DNA of 64,000 nucleotides, from positions 3,720,001-3,784,000 of the forward strand of contig JBGLNJ010000001.1 in NCBI GenBank assembly GCA_041300525.1, read 5' to 3'. A program made the position numbers and the translations under genes. Source of the stretch: JBGLNJ01 sp041300525 (lineage in GTDB: Bacteria > Chloroflexota > Anaerolineae > Fen-1058). The notes below the pieces were generated by a model. The model saw only the letters and a program-made list of their open reading frames with translations. It did not search any database and was not told where the DNA came from. Of the stretch, positions 51,336 to 62,285 are shown piece by piece. Each line of letters starts with the position of its first letter. Within the stretch, counting starts at the first letter, position 1.

Positions 51336-54300
51336 GAGTGACCAGTTCTCGGCCAGCCATGACCTCAGACCAGAAGAGGAATGAGGCGGCGTTGTGCCCG
51401 AACGCGCGCGGCGTTTGACCCCGGCCCAGGAATCGGGCGCGGTCGGTTTCGTGTGCGCCAGTGACTCTGGCGTTGCGCTCCGCGCCAGCGCGGCTTGGCT
51501 GAACAACGAGGGAATGAGCCAGGTAGATCGGCTCTTCCTGCTCCGAACGCGGACGGCGATGAAAGAGCAGCACGTTCGTTGTACCCAATGCCGTTTCCGG
51601 CAGGTATTCGCTTTCGATAAACATTTTGTTGAACGCGGGGTGGCGCTGATCGGCAGCCTGGGACGCCAGGATCACTTCGCCGTAGCTGGTCAGCTTCAAG
51701 CGGCGGACGTGATCGCTGTGATTGGTCAACGAGACACGCCGAATCTCGACATCGTCATCCGGCGCGACAACAACTTGCATGTGCAAGTCGAGGCCGTGAT
51801 CGCTGCGCCGAAACTCGGCCGTATGAGCATAAAACTGCGCCGATTGACTGGCCGGTGCCACGGCGGTGGGTTGAGTCGTGGCCGACCAGAGATCGCCGGT
51901 ATCCCTGTCTTGCGCATAGATCCACGTGCCCCAGTTGTCCAGCGTCGTGTCCGCGCGCCAGCGAGTGAGATCGGTTTCTTGCCAGCGACTGAATCCGCCG
52001 CCGGCGCTGGTGAGCAGCACCCCATAGCGCCCGTTCGATAGATAATGCACCTGGGGCAAGGGAGCTTCCACGGTCACGTTCCAAGGATGCGTGGTGATCT
52101 CACCCTGAACGCGCCGTACAGCCTGGGAATCTTCCGGGTGCGGAGGTTCCACGGGAACATCCGTTGGCACTTTTTCCTGGAGGAGCAACTCGACGCTCTG
52201 CACCCGTGGGTCAGAGTGGAAGCGAGACACCATCACGTCGTCATGCAAATAGTTGATCAGCGAGAGCATGATCATGCCCTGGTGATGCGCCATGTACGAG
52301 CGCACGATGGCGTGTTTTTCTCCCAGCGCCAGCCGGGAAGGCGTAAAGTCAATCGCCTCGTAAAAACCGTGCGCGCCCAACATGTTCAATCCGGTCAGGC
52401 GCGCGATGTTTTCCATCACCTTGCGCGGCTGCAAGGAAAGCGCCATGAGCGAGGCGTACGGCGCAACCACCAGGTCTTGCGCCAGGTTGCGTTTGAACCC
52501 CAGCCCCGGCACGCCAAAGGCGCGGTATTGATAGTTCAAGCTGGCATCAAACGCATAAAAGCCGGATTCGGAAATGCCCCACGGCACGCTCTTTTGCTCC
52601 GCGTACTTGATCTGGTGATCCACGGCTGCGCGGCAACTGTGTTGCAAGAGTGTGCCGTCGTAACTCTTCATCAATAGGGTCGGCATCAGGTATTCAACCA
52701 TCGTTGCGCTCCAAGACAACAGCGCGTGCGTGTTGTCCACCTGGGTGAGCGGGCGGTTCAGGTGCAGCCAGTGGCTTGGAGGAACATCATTCTTGGCAAT
52801 CGCCACGATGCTGGCGATGCGCGCCTCGGAGGCCAGCAAATCGTAATAGTTGCTGTCCAGTCTCCCGGCGTCCACGTTGTAGCCTAAGTGAAACATCTGG
52901 CGGCGCCGGTCAAACAAAAAGCCAAAATCCATCGCCTGGAAATAGCTCTCGGCCTGCTGGTTCAGTTCTCGCAGACCGATGGCCAAGACGCGCGCCGTCA
53001 TCGGGGCAAGCTCTAGCTTGTCCGACAGTCGTTGACACCAACTATGGGCTTCTTCCCGCCATTCGGTATGTTCGGGACCGGGCGGGGCGAATTGATTCAT
53101 CAACAAGGTTAGCCGGGCTTGGCCGGCCCGATAGACTTGCGGCAATTGGTCAAGCGTCACGGTAGTGGGCAGGGCCTCTCGCAAAGCCTGCCACGCTTCG
53201 CGGATGGCCGGGTCGCCGTCGGGTTGGGTAAACAGGCGGGGCGGTTGGCCCATCATCAACAGCCAGGGGAGCATCAACTCGATTTCGTTGCGCGTGCCTT
53301 CCAGATGACTCTTTGCCCGGCGGGCCGAGATGCGCAGCCGGCGCAGTGTCTCCGCGTCCATATCTTGCGCGTGGGATTCGACCAGCGACATGAGCAGGCG
53401 ATCCAGCTCAATTTGGCCTGGGCCGGTTAGCTCGCTCAACAGCGGCGACCAAGCATCGGGGTTATGCTTGACGGCCAACACCTGCCGGCGGGTGCGCGCC
53501 AACCAATTCTTGAGCGGCATTACGGCCGGCTGAAGGCCGATATGCTCCAGGTCTTGCGCAATGTCGTCCAGCAGGCCCATTGTATCGAGCAGCCCTTCCC
53601 AGGTCTGCCAGCGCAGGATGGGAGCGTGCAACAAAGCCAGGCAACCCTGTCCTAACGTCCGCAGGCACGCAGCCAGGTTGCCGCTGTCCACGGTGGAGAC
53701 GTACCTCGGAGGCAGCGGCGCCAGGCTGCGTGTGTCGTACCAGTTTAAAAAGTGACCTCGATACCGCTCGAGTTGTTCCATGCTCTCGAAGGTGGCGCGC
53801 AGCCGCGTGACCAGATCCAATGACTGGATGTAGCCCAGGTCATACGCTGCCAGCGTCGAGAGCAGCAACAGGCCGATGTTGGTGGGCGAGGTGCTCGGCG
53901 TGACGGCGCCGCGCGGCGATTCTTGGAAATGATCGGGCGGCAGCCAGTGATCTTCCGGCCCGACGAATCGCTCGAAAAAGAGCCAGGTGCGGCGGGCCAG
54001 GTTGCGCAGCACTTGATCTTGTTCGGTGGAAAGCGGCTCGGGCGCGTGGCGGATCGGGCGGCTGATCCAGTAGGCGATCTGGGGGGAAAGCAGCCAGGCG
54101 ATCAAGAGCGGCGCCGCTACGAACAGCGCGGCGGGATAGAGCCAGAAGGTCAACAGGGCGAGAGCGATTGCTACCAGCATCGTCGTGAGCCTCTGTTGCC
54201 AGGTCATCTCGCCGGCAAACAGATGCACGGTATCGGCGTATGTCGTCCACTGCAACAAGTGTTTGCGGGTGACGAACAACCGAATGAGCGTCGTGACAAT

Positions 54301-55590
54301 TCCGCCGAGCGTGACCAGCGTTTCGTAAGGAAGAAAAACCAGCGCCAACATCCAACGCGCCGCGCCGTTTCGGAGCGGCCTGAGGGCGTTCTGCCAGGAG
54401 CGGGTATTTATCCCTTGAATCAACCCGACGACCAACCCGGTGAGTACAGGCACGGCGGGCGTCAACAGCCCGGCCAGCGTCCACACCAGCGGCGAGCCGG
54501 GCAGCCACAGCCAACCCGCGACAAATAAAACGAACAAGCCCGGCGAAAGCAGGCTGCGGCGCAGGTTGTCCAAAATCTTCCAGCGGGCAATGAGAGAGAG
54601 AGTATTCGCGCGAAGTGTGGCTTTTTTTCCAACAGAGGGCACCCACGGCAGCAGCCAGGGCAGCAACTGCCAGTCTCCGCGAATCCACCGGCGGGAGCGG
54701 CGAAGGTAGACAAAGTAATGCGGCGGGTACTCTTCATACAAGACGACATCCGTCACCAGCCCGACGCGCCCGTGAATGCCTTCGATCAGGTCGTGACTGA
54801 GCAGCGCATTTTCCGGCATGCGGCCGGCCAGGCTGCGTTCAAACGCGTCCAGGTCATAGATGCCCTTGCCGACGTAAATCCCTTCGCCGAACAAGTCCTG
54901 ATATGCATCGGACACGGCTCGCGTGTACAGGTCCAGGCCGACGTCTCCGGCAAAGATGCGGGTGAAGCGCGAGAGGTTGGCGCTGGTCGAAGTGATCTCG
55001 ATCCCAGGTTGCAGCAGGGTATACCCGGCCACGACCGCGCCACTGCGCGGATCGAACTCGGCGTGATTCAGCGGATGCGCGAGCGTGGCGACTAGGCGCT
55101 GTGCGCCTTCACGGGGCAGAATCGTATCGGCGTCCAGCGTGATGATGTACTTGATCTCACGCAATACTTTTAAATCGCCCGTCTGCACACTAAAGGCGGT
55201 GTCTCCGTTTCCTCGCAGCAAGAGATTCAACTCGTGCAGCTTGCCCCGCTTGCGCTCCCAGCCCATCCACCGCTCTTCTCGCGGGTTCCACTTGGGGTCG
55301 CGATGAAAAAGATAAAACGGGCTGGGCGTTTCTCGGTGGTACTTGTCATTGAGCCGGCGGATGCCGGACTCGGCCTGCTCGACCAAGGGGTGCTCGCCCG
55401 ATGTGCGCAATTGCGACGCATCGGGCAGATCGGTGAGCAACGCAAAGTACAGGTGCGGATCCTGATTGCGCAAATAGTGCAACTCGAGTTGTTGGACCAG
55501 GGACTCGACCTCGGCGGCGCTGGTCAACATAGCCGGGACGACGACCATGGTGCGATATTCGGCGGGGATGCCGTCTGCAAAATTCATTTT
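51336..55590 (-). pseudogene. Cyclic beta-glucan synthase-like (GT84-GH94) protein, both ends lost
   Basis: A long open frame whose recognisable part starts near 55590 (EYRTMVVVPAMLTSAAEVES). It contains the GT84 domain (YIITLDADTILPREGAQRLV with the D-x-D, and YLRRSRRWIRGDWQLLPWLL with QxxRW-like residues), about six membrane segments, a glycoamylase-like region (LGYIQSLDLVTRLRATFESM, KYAEQKSVPWGISESGFYAF, RSYMAHHQGMIMLSLINYL) and the start of a GH94 domain. NdvB-type proteins polymerise and cyclise beta-1,2-glucan for the periplasm or envelope. The N-terminal segment and the C-terminal GH94 catalytic domain are missing; the last about 40 codons belong to repeat DNA. No start codon of its own. 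Confidence 0.8.
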
Positions 55591-55599
55591 GGGCAAGAC

Positions 55600-56080
55600 C
55601 CTTGAGAAAGCCCTGATCGGTGATGGGAATGTAGCGCAGCGTTGCGCCTTTTTCTTTGGCGAGCATTTGCCACGGCACGATGTTGGCGTGATGTTCCATC
55701 TCGGTGCTAATGATCTCGTCGCCTTCCTTGAGGTTAGCGCGCCCCCACGAATACGCGACGAGGTTGATGGATTCGGTGGCATTGCGCGTCCAGATGACCT
55801 CGCGCGAGGATTTGGCGCCGATGAACCGCACCACTTTTTTGCGGGCGGCTTCGTACAGGTCGGTCGCTTCTTCGCTGAGCGTATAGACGCCGCGATGAAC
55901 ATTGGCGTGGCTGCGCCGGTAATACTCGTCCATCGCGTCAATCACCTGGCGCGGTCTTTGCGACGAGGCGGCGCTGTCGAGGAAAATGAGCGGCTTGCCG
56001 TGAACCTGGCGTTCGAGAATTGGAAAATCGGCGCGAATAGCGCGCACGTCAAGCGCGGACGATGTGTCAACTGATGGCAT
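55600..56080 (-). pseudogene. sufS: Cysteine desulfurase SufS, N-terminal 160 residues
   Basis: From the ATG at 56080 the protein matches SufS: IRADFPILERQVHGKPLIFL, DSAASSQRPRQVIDAMDEYY, SHANVHRGVYTLSEEATDLY, WTRNATESINLVAYSWG, EMEHHANIVPWQMLAKEKG. It then leaves the family at about 55600 and runs into the beta-glucan synthase sequence in another frame. The PLP-binding Lys and the active-site Cys are missing, so it cannot supply sulfur. It stands downstream of sufU, as in SUF operons. Confidence 0.88.
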
Positions 56081-56097
56081 CTAGGCCTTCCTAAAAA

Positions 56098-56137
56098 CGA
56101 ATCGGTCGGGGAGTATACCATACCCCCGACTGATTCG
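56098..56137 (-). terminator. Hairpin with T-run between sufU and sufS
   Basis: On the minus strand CGAATCAGTCGGGG and CCCCGACCGATTCG form a 14-base stem (one mismatch) followed by TTTTT. It lies between the sufU stop and the sufS start. A normal SUF operon would not be split by a strong terminator here, so it may be an attenuator or show that sufS came from another context. Confidence 0.65.
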
Positions 56138-56224
56138 CAAAAGATTTCTGCGGATTTTCGGGCATCGTTGCAATTTCGTAGCCCCCTACCCTGTTTAGCG
56201 ATTCCACGTTGGCAAGATACCGGC

Positions 56225-56650
56225 CTACTTTTCTTGGGTGTCCACTAGCTCGCGTTCACGCTTGCCACGAAGCGTGGCGGCGCGCAATGTGTCCAATGAA
56301 AGTGTGGCGCAGCGCGTACGCTGGGTGACGATCTCGCGGCCCAGCGCGTCAATCAAATCGTCGTGATCGAGCCGGGATAACTCGTCCAGTGTCTTGCCGT
56401 TGGCGAACTCGCTCAGATATGACGCGGATGCCTGGCTGATGGTGCAGCCTTCACCTTCAAAAGTCACGGCGGCTTTTCCATCGCCATTGACCTTGAGATA
56501 GATTTTGACCACATCTCCACAGCCAGGATTGCCGCCCTCGGCCATGACCACGCCGTCACCCTCCATCGGCTGCTTGTGGCGCGGGTTTTCATAGTGGTCG
56601 AGGAGAAATTCGATTTGTTCTTGTCGGTCCATATTCGTCAATGACGACAT
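56225..56650 (-). CDS. sufU: SUF system scaffold/sulfur-transfer protein SufU
   Basis: A 141-residue NifU-N/IscU-fold protein. The three conserved Cys lie in GGNPGCGDVVKIYLKV, FEGEGCTISQASASYL and TQRTRCATLSLDTLR, with the Asp next to the first Cys (CGD). SufU takes sulfur from SufS, with zinc held by these residues, and passes it to SufBCD. It is 16 bases after sufD. ATG at 56632 is an alternative start. Confidence 0.93.
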   Translation of the reverse strand: MSSLTNMDRQEQIEFLLDHYENPRHKQPMEGDGVVMAEGGNPGCGDVVKIYLKVNGDGKAAVTFEGEGCTISQASASYLSEFANGKTLDELSRLDHDDLIDALGREIVTQRTRCATLSLDTLRAATLRGKRERELVDTQEK

Positions 56651-56666
56651 CGGGATGGCGGCCTAC

Positions 56667-58043
56667 TCAACTGCTCATTTTCTTGGCGATCTCTTTTCTC
56701 AATCGTTCGCGCACACTCTCGAGCGGGATGCGGTCGAGCACGGGCGTGAAAAAGGCATTGACCAGGAGCGCCTCGGATTCCGGGCGACTGATCCCGCGTG
56801 ACATCAGGTAAAACACTTCTTCCTCATCTATCCGGCTGACGGTGGAGCCGTGTGTGCAGCGCACGTCGTCGGCCAAGATTTCCAGGCCGGGGATCGAGTC
56901 GGAACGGGCCTGGTCGCTCAGGATCAGGTTGCGGTTAGCCTGGTAGCCATCCGTCTTTTGAGCGGTCTTGTCCACGCGGATCATGCCCTGCCAGACCGTC
57001 CGCGCACTGCCTTTGAGCGCGCCTTTGTAGAGCAGGTCGCTCTTGCAGTTCGGCGCTGCATGGTTCTGCTCCGTGTCCAGGTCGAGGTGCTGGTCACCAT
57101 CGGCAAAGAACAGGCCTGAAAGCAGCGCAGTAGCCCCCTGCCCTATCAACCGCGCGTCCAAGAAAGTCTTGGTCAGTTTGCTGCCCAGCCCGCCCACGAT
57201 CCAGCGCAGCGTCGCATCGCGGTTCACCAGCGCGCGCTCGTTGGTGAAATTCCAAACGTCGCGGCCCCAGTTCTGGATGCCGACGTAATCCAGTTGCGCG
57301 CCATCCTGGAGGAACAATTCCACTGCGCCCGCATTGAAGGCGCGGCCGCGCTTGGAGCCGTATTCGTCAATCAACACGGCGCGGCTGCCCGGTCCCATCA
57401 CGACGAGCGTGTGGGTCAGGCTGGCGTCGTTCTTGCCGAGCCAGGTGAAACGACGCAGTGGCAGCGCAACCTCGACGCCGCGCGGCACGTACAGGAACGT
57501 CCCGCCGCGCCAGAACGCGCCGTGCAACGCGGCGAAATAGTCGTCGTTCAGCCGGACGGCCTCGGTGAGGAAATAAGGCTCGACCAGACTGGCGTGCTCA
57601 CGCAGCGCCGTGTCCATGTCCGTGAAAACCACGCCGCTGGATTTCAAACTGCGCGCCACAGCGCGACCGACCATCTTGCCATCCGCCGAAAGCAGCGCTC
57701 CAGAAATATCATCTGACTTGTCACCAGGATGCCCTTCAAGGGCAAGTGCGCGCTTCCACGCGGCCGGCACGCTCTTGAGCGCGGCGGCCGCCGCCGGAGG
57801 TTTGCTCACCGCGCCGAACTCGTCAAGCGGAAGCGACTTGATGTCGGTGCGACGCCACGGCTCGTCGCTCGTGGTGGGGTACGGTGTATCCAGCAAAACC
57901 CGCCACGCTTCCCATCGCCGGTCGCGCATCCACGCCGGCTCGTCACGCGAGGCCATCAACGCCTCAAGCGATTCGCGCGTAAACCCGCGCCCGGTGTTAT
58001 GTGTCATCGTTAGAGTTTCCAGTGTCAACGCTGAATCTCCCAT
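56667..58043 (-). CDS. sufD: SUF Fe-S cluster assembly protein SufD
   Basis: A 458-residue SufBD-family beta-helix protein. FLYVPRGVEVALPLRRFTW, LIDEYGSKRGRAFNAGAVEL, NHAAPNCKSDLLYKGALKGS, QANRNLILSDQARSDSIPGL, TVSRIDEEEVFYLMSRGI are characteristic; the His in HGSTVS is the conserved SufD His. With SufB and SufC it builds 4Fe-4S clusters. The start may be the ATG at 58007 rather than 58043, since AT-rich repeat DNA lies just upstream. It lies 26 bases after sufB. Confidence 0.92.
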   Translation of the reverse strand: MGDSALTLETLTMTHNTGRGFTRESLEALMASRDEPAWMRDRRWEAWRVLLDTPYPTTSDEPWRRTDIKSLPLDEFGAVSKPPAAAAALKSVPAAWKRALALEGHPGDKSDDISGALLSADGKMVGRAVARSLKSSGVVFTDMDTALREHASLVEPYFLTEAVRLNDDYFAALHGAFWRGGTFLYVPRGVEVALPLRRFTWLGKNDASLTHTLVVMGPGSRAVLIDEYGSKRGRAFNAGAVELFLQDGAQLDYVGIQNWGRDVWNFTNERALVNRDATLRWIVGGLGSKLTKTFLDARLIGQGATALLSGLFFADGDQHLDLDTEQNHAAPNCKSDLLYKGALKGSARTVWQGMIRVDKTAQKTDGYQANRNLILSDQARSDSIPGLEILADDVRCTHGSTVSRIDEEEVFYLMSRGISRPESEALLVNAFFTPVLDRIPLESVRERLRKEIAKKMSS

Positions 58044-58069
58044 ACGATTTGAGATTGGATATTGGAGAT

Positions 58070-59865
58070 TTACCCGACCGAGCCTTCCATCTGCAATTGG
58101 ATCAGCCGGTTCATCTCCACGGCATACTCCATCGGCAGCTCTTTGACGAGCGGCTCGATAAAGCCGGACACGACCATCGTTCGCGCGTCCACTTGGTTCA
58201 GGCCGCGGCTCATCAGATAAAAGAGCTGCTCGTCGCCAATCTTGCTGACGGTGGCTTCATGCCCGATGGTGACTTGATCCTCATCTACCTCGATGTACGG
58301 ATACGTGTCGGTGCGGCTGCGCTCGTCGAGCAACAATGCGTCGCACTGAACGTGTGATTGCGAGCCAACCGCGCCCTTGTAGACCTTGAGCAAGCCGCGA
58401 TAGGAGGCGCGACCGCCATCCTTGCTGATGGATTTGCTGGTGATCTTGCTGCGCGTGTGCGGCGCGACGTGGACGACTTTGCCGCCCGCGTCCTGGTGTT
58501 GCCCCTTGCCCGCAAACGCAATCGAAAGAATCTCGCCTTTCGCGCCCGGCTCCATCATGTACACCGACGGGTACTTCATCGTCAATTTAGAATTGTGAAC
58601 AATAAAACCTTGCGAGATAAAGTTGCCTGTCCCTTCGACTTCAATATCCCACGTGGGAACAGTCTCGGCTGAAGGATCTGACACTTTTACCGCGACCGCC
58701 TCAACCGCATCGGGCAACTCTATGTTCGAGCGGCCAATGGAGCGATGATATTCGAGTTGCGCTGGTGGACTTGCTTCAGCGTGCCGGCGCAACGCCGGAC
58801 TGAGATAGGATAACAGTCGCTCATCCTGTGGGAAGACGAGGCGATGCGCGCCGTGCGCCACACATTCGACTCCCATAATCGTCACCCGCTTAGGCTCATC
58901 AAATTCGGTGTACAAGCGCGATGTGATGCCCAGTGTAACCAACAACGACGCCACGTCCTCCAGCAACGCACGATTCACCGACTTTAAGGCAAGGCGACGC
59001 GGCTTTTGCGCATAACCATCCGCATCCAGATAACCTGCGATAAAAGCTAACCGCTGTGACTCTGGCAGCGACCATACCCACGGGGGCACGCGTTTGTCAC
59101 GTGCGCCGCCCGAAAAACCATTGATGCGAAAGAACTCGGCCAGTTCTTTGCTGTGCCATGAAACGTGCACGTCATCTGCGCGCTCGACTGGCGGCGCGTT
59201 GATGACCGCCGTCATCGTGCTCATCAGGCGACCGCGCGCACGATCGGTCACGGGCGTGGAGAAGCCGACCTTGGCCCAGCGAATCACATCTTCTGTCTTG
59301 CCCTCTTTGACCTGAATGTCGCCATCACCCAGCCAATAGCCAAACAGCCACATGATGTCGTCAGTCGTATATTCCATGTCAGTCATGCGCGGTTGGAGCG
59401 CACGCGTCATGACCAGCCCATCCGCATACTGATTCCGTGAACTGAACTCTGTCACGAGCGCCGGCTTTAGCAGGCGATACGGTTTGCCGTAATCCAACGA
59501 GACGCATGGCAGGATGGTTTCCTTTAAATGATCAGCGCGCACATAGGTGAGGCGATAACGCCCCAGCTTTTTGGGCGCGTCTGCATCGTAGGCATACGAA
59601 TAGAACGGGTGATTCGCCGTGGCCCGCAACTTGCGCTCGCCAACCGACACGGTATGCACAGATTGGTGGCCGGAGAAACGCTTGGCCAGCACACGGCGGA
59701 AGCACAATTGTCCAGAAGGCTCATCGTAAGAGAGCACCTTGTCGCCGACCTCTAGTTTTTCAATTGGCTTGATGCCTTCCGGTGTCGTGACGGTTGAACC
59801 CTGCTCCAAACAACCCAAGTTGGCATCCACCCATTCCATGGTCGCGTCGCGGGAGACCACCGCTC
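58070..59865 (-). pseudogene. sufB: SufB C-terminal half containing an intein; N-terminal half lost
   Basis: Once the intein is removed the frame gives the second half of SufB: DATMEWVDANLG joined to SKLTMKYPSVYMMEPG, then SIAFAGKGQHQDAGGKVVH, KVYKGAVGSQSHVQCDALLL (the conserved Cys region), HEATVSKIGDEQLFYLMSRG. About 260 N-terminal residues are missing. At about 59865 the sequence changes to the beginning of FtsH in another frame. No sufC is present in the window. As read the protein has no proper start, so the SUF complex could not be assembled from this locus. Confidence 0.85.
58592..59812 (-). other. Intein in SufB with LAGLIDADG homing endonuclease
   Basis: A 407-residue insertion between Gly and Ser of SufB (DANLG/SKLTMK). 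It starts with Cys (block A CLEQGSTVTTPEG), has a block B-like TANHPFYSY with its His, two dodecapeptide motifs of a LAGLIDADG endonuclease (LFGYWLGDGDI and FIAGYLDADGYA), a block F segment TWDIEVEGTGNF and ends FIVHN, with the penultimate His and terminal Asn required for splicing; the next residue, Ser, is the +1 nucleophile. All chemical residues are present, so protein splicing and homing should both be possible. The intein lies at a highly conserved SufB segment, the usual choice of inteins. Confidence 0.93.
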
Positions 59866-60032
59866 GCGACCTTGCCTGCACGCAAGGCTGTCTTGAAATC
59901 ACTGTAGGATAGCTCGGTGCTCGGCGTGAGGAGCGGCCCCACGACGTATTGTTGGATCAACAATATGGCAAGGAACATGACGATCATGGAGCCGATGGAA
60001 AACGTACGTTTGTTTGGCAGTTTCTTGTCCAT
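59866..60032 (-). pseudogene. ftsH: FtsH protease, first 55 residues
   Basis: From the ATG at 60032: NKRTFSIGSMIVMFLAILLI (the first membrane segment), then QQYVVGPLLTP and LSYSDFKTALRAGKVA, the start of the periplasmic FtsH domain. After that the sequence becomes SufB. The AAA+ and peptidase domains are absent. Confidence 0.7.
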
Positions 60033-60110
60033 GCTTCAACTCTTTTCGTTTGTCATTCGTTGCACTCCACAAGGTCACGCGGCTTGTCATTCATCCCCTC
60101 TACAGGGGGA

Positions 60111-60207
60111 CTAGCGGCCTGTCGGAGAACCCCGTAGCATAGGGCCTTGTGCCCGTCGTTTTCACGCCCACAAGGGGCTAAACTACGCCTCTCCGACAGG
60201 CTGCTAG
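60111..60207. mobile_element. 97-base MITE-like element with 18-base inverted ends
   Basis: CTAGCGGCCTGTCGGAGA at the left and TCTCCGACAGGCTGCTAG at the right are inverted repeats with one mismatch. The inside also pairs (GGGCCTTGTGCCC with GCCCACAAGGGGC). It is too short to code. Resembles a non-autonomous transposon or a REP element in the gap between ftsH and the dynamin gene. Confidence 0.6.
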
Positions 60208-60245
60208 GCGTTGGGCGGGCGCCGGCGGGTTTCACCCAGGGCGAA

Positions 60246-61991
60246 TCAAATACGCTCCACCCTGGCGCTCAACTCTGAGATGCGCTGGCGCAGTCCCTCA
60301 AGCTGGCGCTGTGCCTTTTCCACTCGATCAAGCTCGCCGCGCACAAAGCGCGTGTAGGGCGCGACGCCTTCTTTCATTCGCGTGACGCCATTCTCGGCTT
60401 CGTGGTTGAACTGCGTGGTCAACGCCGCCAACAGTTTTTCGCGCAGGGTTTCCATCTTTTCCTTAAAGCGTTCCTTGGCTTGCTTGCGCTTGTAGGGGAT
60501 GATGAAAAAGCCGACAATCGCCAGGACGCCGGCCGCCAATATGCCGGTGATGTCAAGGGCAGATGAGGTGATGGCGAACGCGACCAGCGCGCCCAGGCCA
60601 ACCGCGCCCGCTTCAATGAGCGCGACCTGCGCCACGGCCATTTCAACGTGCCCGGCTAATTCGCTGGCTTCCTGGTTGCGGTCATAAGTCTCGACGATTG
60701 TCTGCGCGGTTTTGCCCACCGATTCGATGAGCGTGCGGCGGCGCGTGTCCAACACTGTTTCGCCTGCCCCGACAATCTGATCGGCATAGCGCGCCTGCCG
60801 CCGCTGCAAGTAGGTCATCACCTGCTGCCACTGGCGCAAATCCTTTTCGACCAGCCAGTCAATCAGGCGCTGCACGCGTTCCTCGATCTGCTGCGGCACG
60901 TCGGCCAACACTTGCTTTTCGAACTGCGCGCGCACCCGGTCGCCGCGCGCCAGATCCGCGATCCGGGTCAGGCGGAGCGTGTTGTCGAAAAAGTCGAGGC
61001 CGCGCGCTTGCAGTCGGCCCAGGATATTTTCGACTTCAGCCAGGCGTGGGCCAAGCTCGTTCTTCAATTCCTGATCGTAGGCGGCGATGACCGACTCGAC
61101 GGCGCTGACTGCCTCCTTGTCCTCGATCAAGCCGCCAGCTTGCTCGGACAGGACGGACTGCGCTTGCTCGACGATGTGCCCGGCCACGCCCAGGGGACTG
61201 GCGAACTTGAGTCGCAGTCGTGCTGCGTCGTCCAGTGTAAAGTGAATATAGTCTGCCAGTGCGTCCAGGCGACTGGCCTGGCGCAACTGCGTGCTCTGGC
61301 CTGGATCAGGCTCGGCCTGGGCCGCTTGAGCCAGCCGCGCCGAGACCGGAAAGAACTCGGGCGCAAAGCCCAATTCCTTTTCGGCGTGTTGGAGCACAAA
61401 ATCGCGCACCTCGCCTTGGGCAGCCTGGTCTTGCAGAATGTCAATCTTGTTGAGCGCCATGACCACCTTTTTGCCCCACACCCGGATGCGTTCCAGGAAT
61501 TGACGCTCGCTTTCGGCCATCGGGCGATCCGCCGAGGTGACGAACAGCACCAGGTCGCTGCGCGGCACAAATTCGTCGGTCAGTCGCTCGTGATGGCGGA
61601 GGACGGCGTTCGTGCCGGGCGTGTCTACGATGTTGATCTCGCGCAACAAGAGCAGCGGGTGCGTGTAGAGCGCGAAACTCTGATCCACAACTTGTTCCCC
61701 GACCTGCTCGCCCCACTTGACCAGCGTCACCCGAGAGGTGGTGGGGGTCACGCCTTCGGGCAAGACCTTGGCGCCCAGCAGCGCGTTGATCAGCGCGGAC
61801 TTGCCCGCATTGAACTCGCCCACGACCACCAGCAAAAAGAGTTCGTCCAATTGCAGGATGGCTTGTTGCAGCGTGTCCAACGCCTCGCGCGGCGCGTCAA
61901 GCTCTGATAGCGCCAGCCGGATCTCGGCCAACGCCTCTTTTTCGTCGCGCAGTAACCTGGCCTGCGGTTCAGTCAGCATGGATTGGAGCAT
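60246..61991 (-). CDS. Dynamin-like GTPase
   Basis: A 581-residue bacterial dynamin-family protein. The P-loop VVVGEFNAGKSALINALLG, switch Thr in PEGVTPTTSRVTLVKWG, G3 INIVDTPGTNAVLRHHERL and G4 VVMALNKIDIL are clear. The middle is helical, and two membrane-dipping segments (VALIEAGAVGLGALVAFAIT, GILAAGVLAIVGFFIIPY) precede the C-terminal coiled coil (VEKAQRQLEGLRQRISELSA), a layout seen in proteins that remodel membranes. An AAGGAG site sits 6 bases before the ATG at 61991 and overlaps an earlier ATG at 61997, which decides the start. Confidence 0.88.
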   Translation of the reverse strand: MLQSMLTEPQARLLRDEKEALAEIRLALSELDAPREALDTLQQAILQLDELFLLVVVGEFNAGKSALINALLGAKVLPEGVTPTTSRVTLVKWGEQVGEQVVDQSFALYTHPLLLLREINIVDTPGTNAVLRHHERLTDEFVPRSDLVLFVTSADRPMAESERQFLERIRVWGKKVVMALNKIDILQDQAAQGEVRDFVLQHAEKELGFAPEFFPVSARLAQAAQAEPDPGQSTQLRQASRLDALADYIHFTLDDAARLRLKFASPLGVAGHIVEQAQSVLSEQAGGLIEDKEAVSAVESVIAAYDQELKNELGPRLAEVENILGRLQARGLDFFDNTLRLTRIADLARGDRVRAQFEKQVLADVPQQIEERVQRLIDWLVEKDLRQWQQVMTYLQRRQARYADQIVGAGETVLDTRRRTLIESVGKTAQTIVETYDRNQEASELAGHVEMAVAQVALIEAGAVGLGALVAFAITSSALDITGILAAGVLAIVGFFIIPYKRKQAKERFKEKMETLREKLLAALTTQFNHEAENGVTRMKEGVAPYTRFVRGELDRVEKAQRQLEGLRQRISELSARVERI

Positions 61992-62077
61992 GGGCATCTC
62001 CTTTAGAAGGCTTGAGGATGCAAAGATTATACCAGGCTTCCGGGTCGTTTTTAAGCAATGGCGCAAAACACGCTTTT

Positions 62078-62193
62078 GTCATTCCGAGCGAGCGCACATC
62101 CCTGGCACTGCCCGCCCGGGCAAGTGTGCGAGCGAGGAATCTCGCCCGCGCGAACTGAGATTCCTCGCCGCAAAAAGCGCGGCTCGGAATGAC
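62078..62193. repeat. REP-like GTCATTCCGAG palindromic element
   Basis: GTCATTCCGAG at the left end is the inverse of CTCGGAATGAC at the right end, and an inner GAGGAATCTCGC / GAGATTCCTCG pair strengthens the fold. Such elements lie between genes in many GC-rich bacteria. It occupies the gap between the RNB nuclease stop and the GTPase promoter region. Confidence 0.7.
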
Positions 62194-62285
62194 AGGCTGA
62201 GGGCCGAGTGACTTTTGCGGTACTGCGTTTTTACAGCTACAACAAGTTTTCCGAGTTTGGAACATAAGCAGCATCCGCTGCAGCA

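Noticed and set aside
55590..55941. N-terminal 118 codons of the long beta-glucan synthase frame
   Set aside because: This stretch is simply the sufS gene read in another frame; Arg/Pro/Ser-rich and without domain similarity.
58070..59902. SufB frame read as an intact long-form SufB
   Set aside because: More than 400 residues are intein and the first 260 SufB residues are absent; the leading codons are FtsH DNA in another frame.
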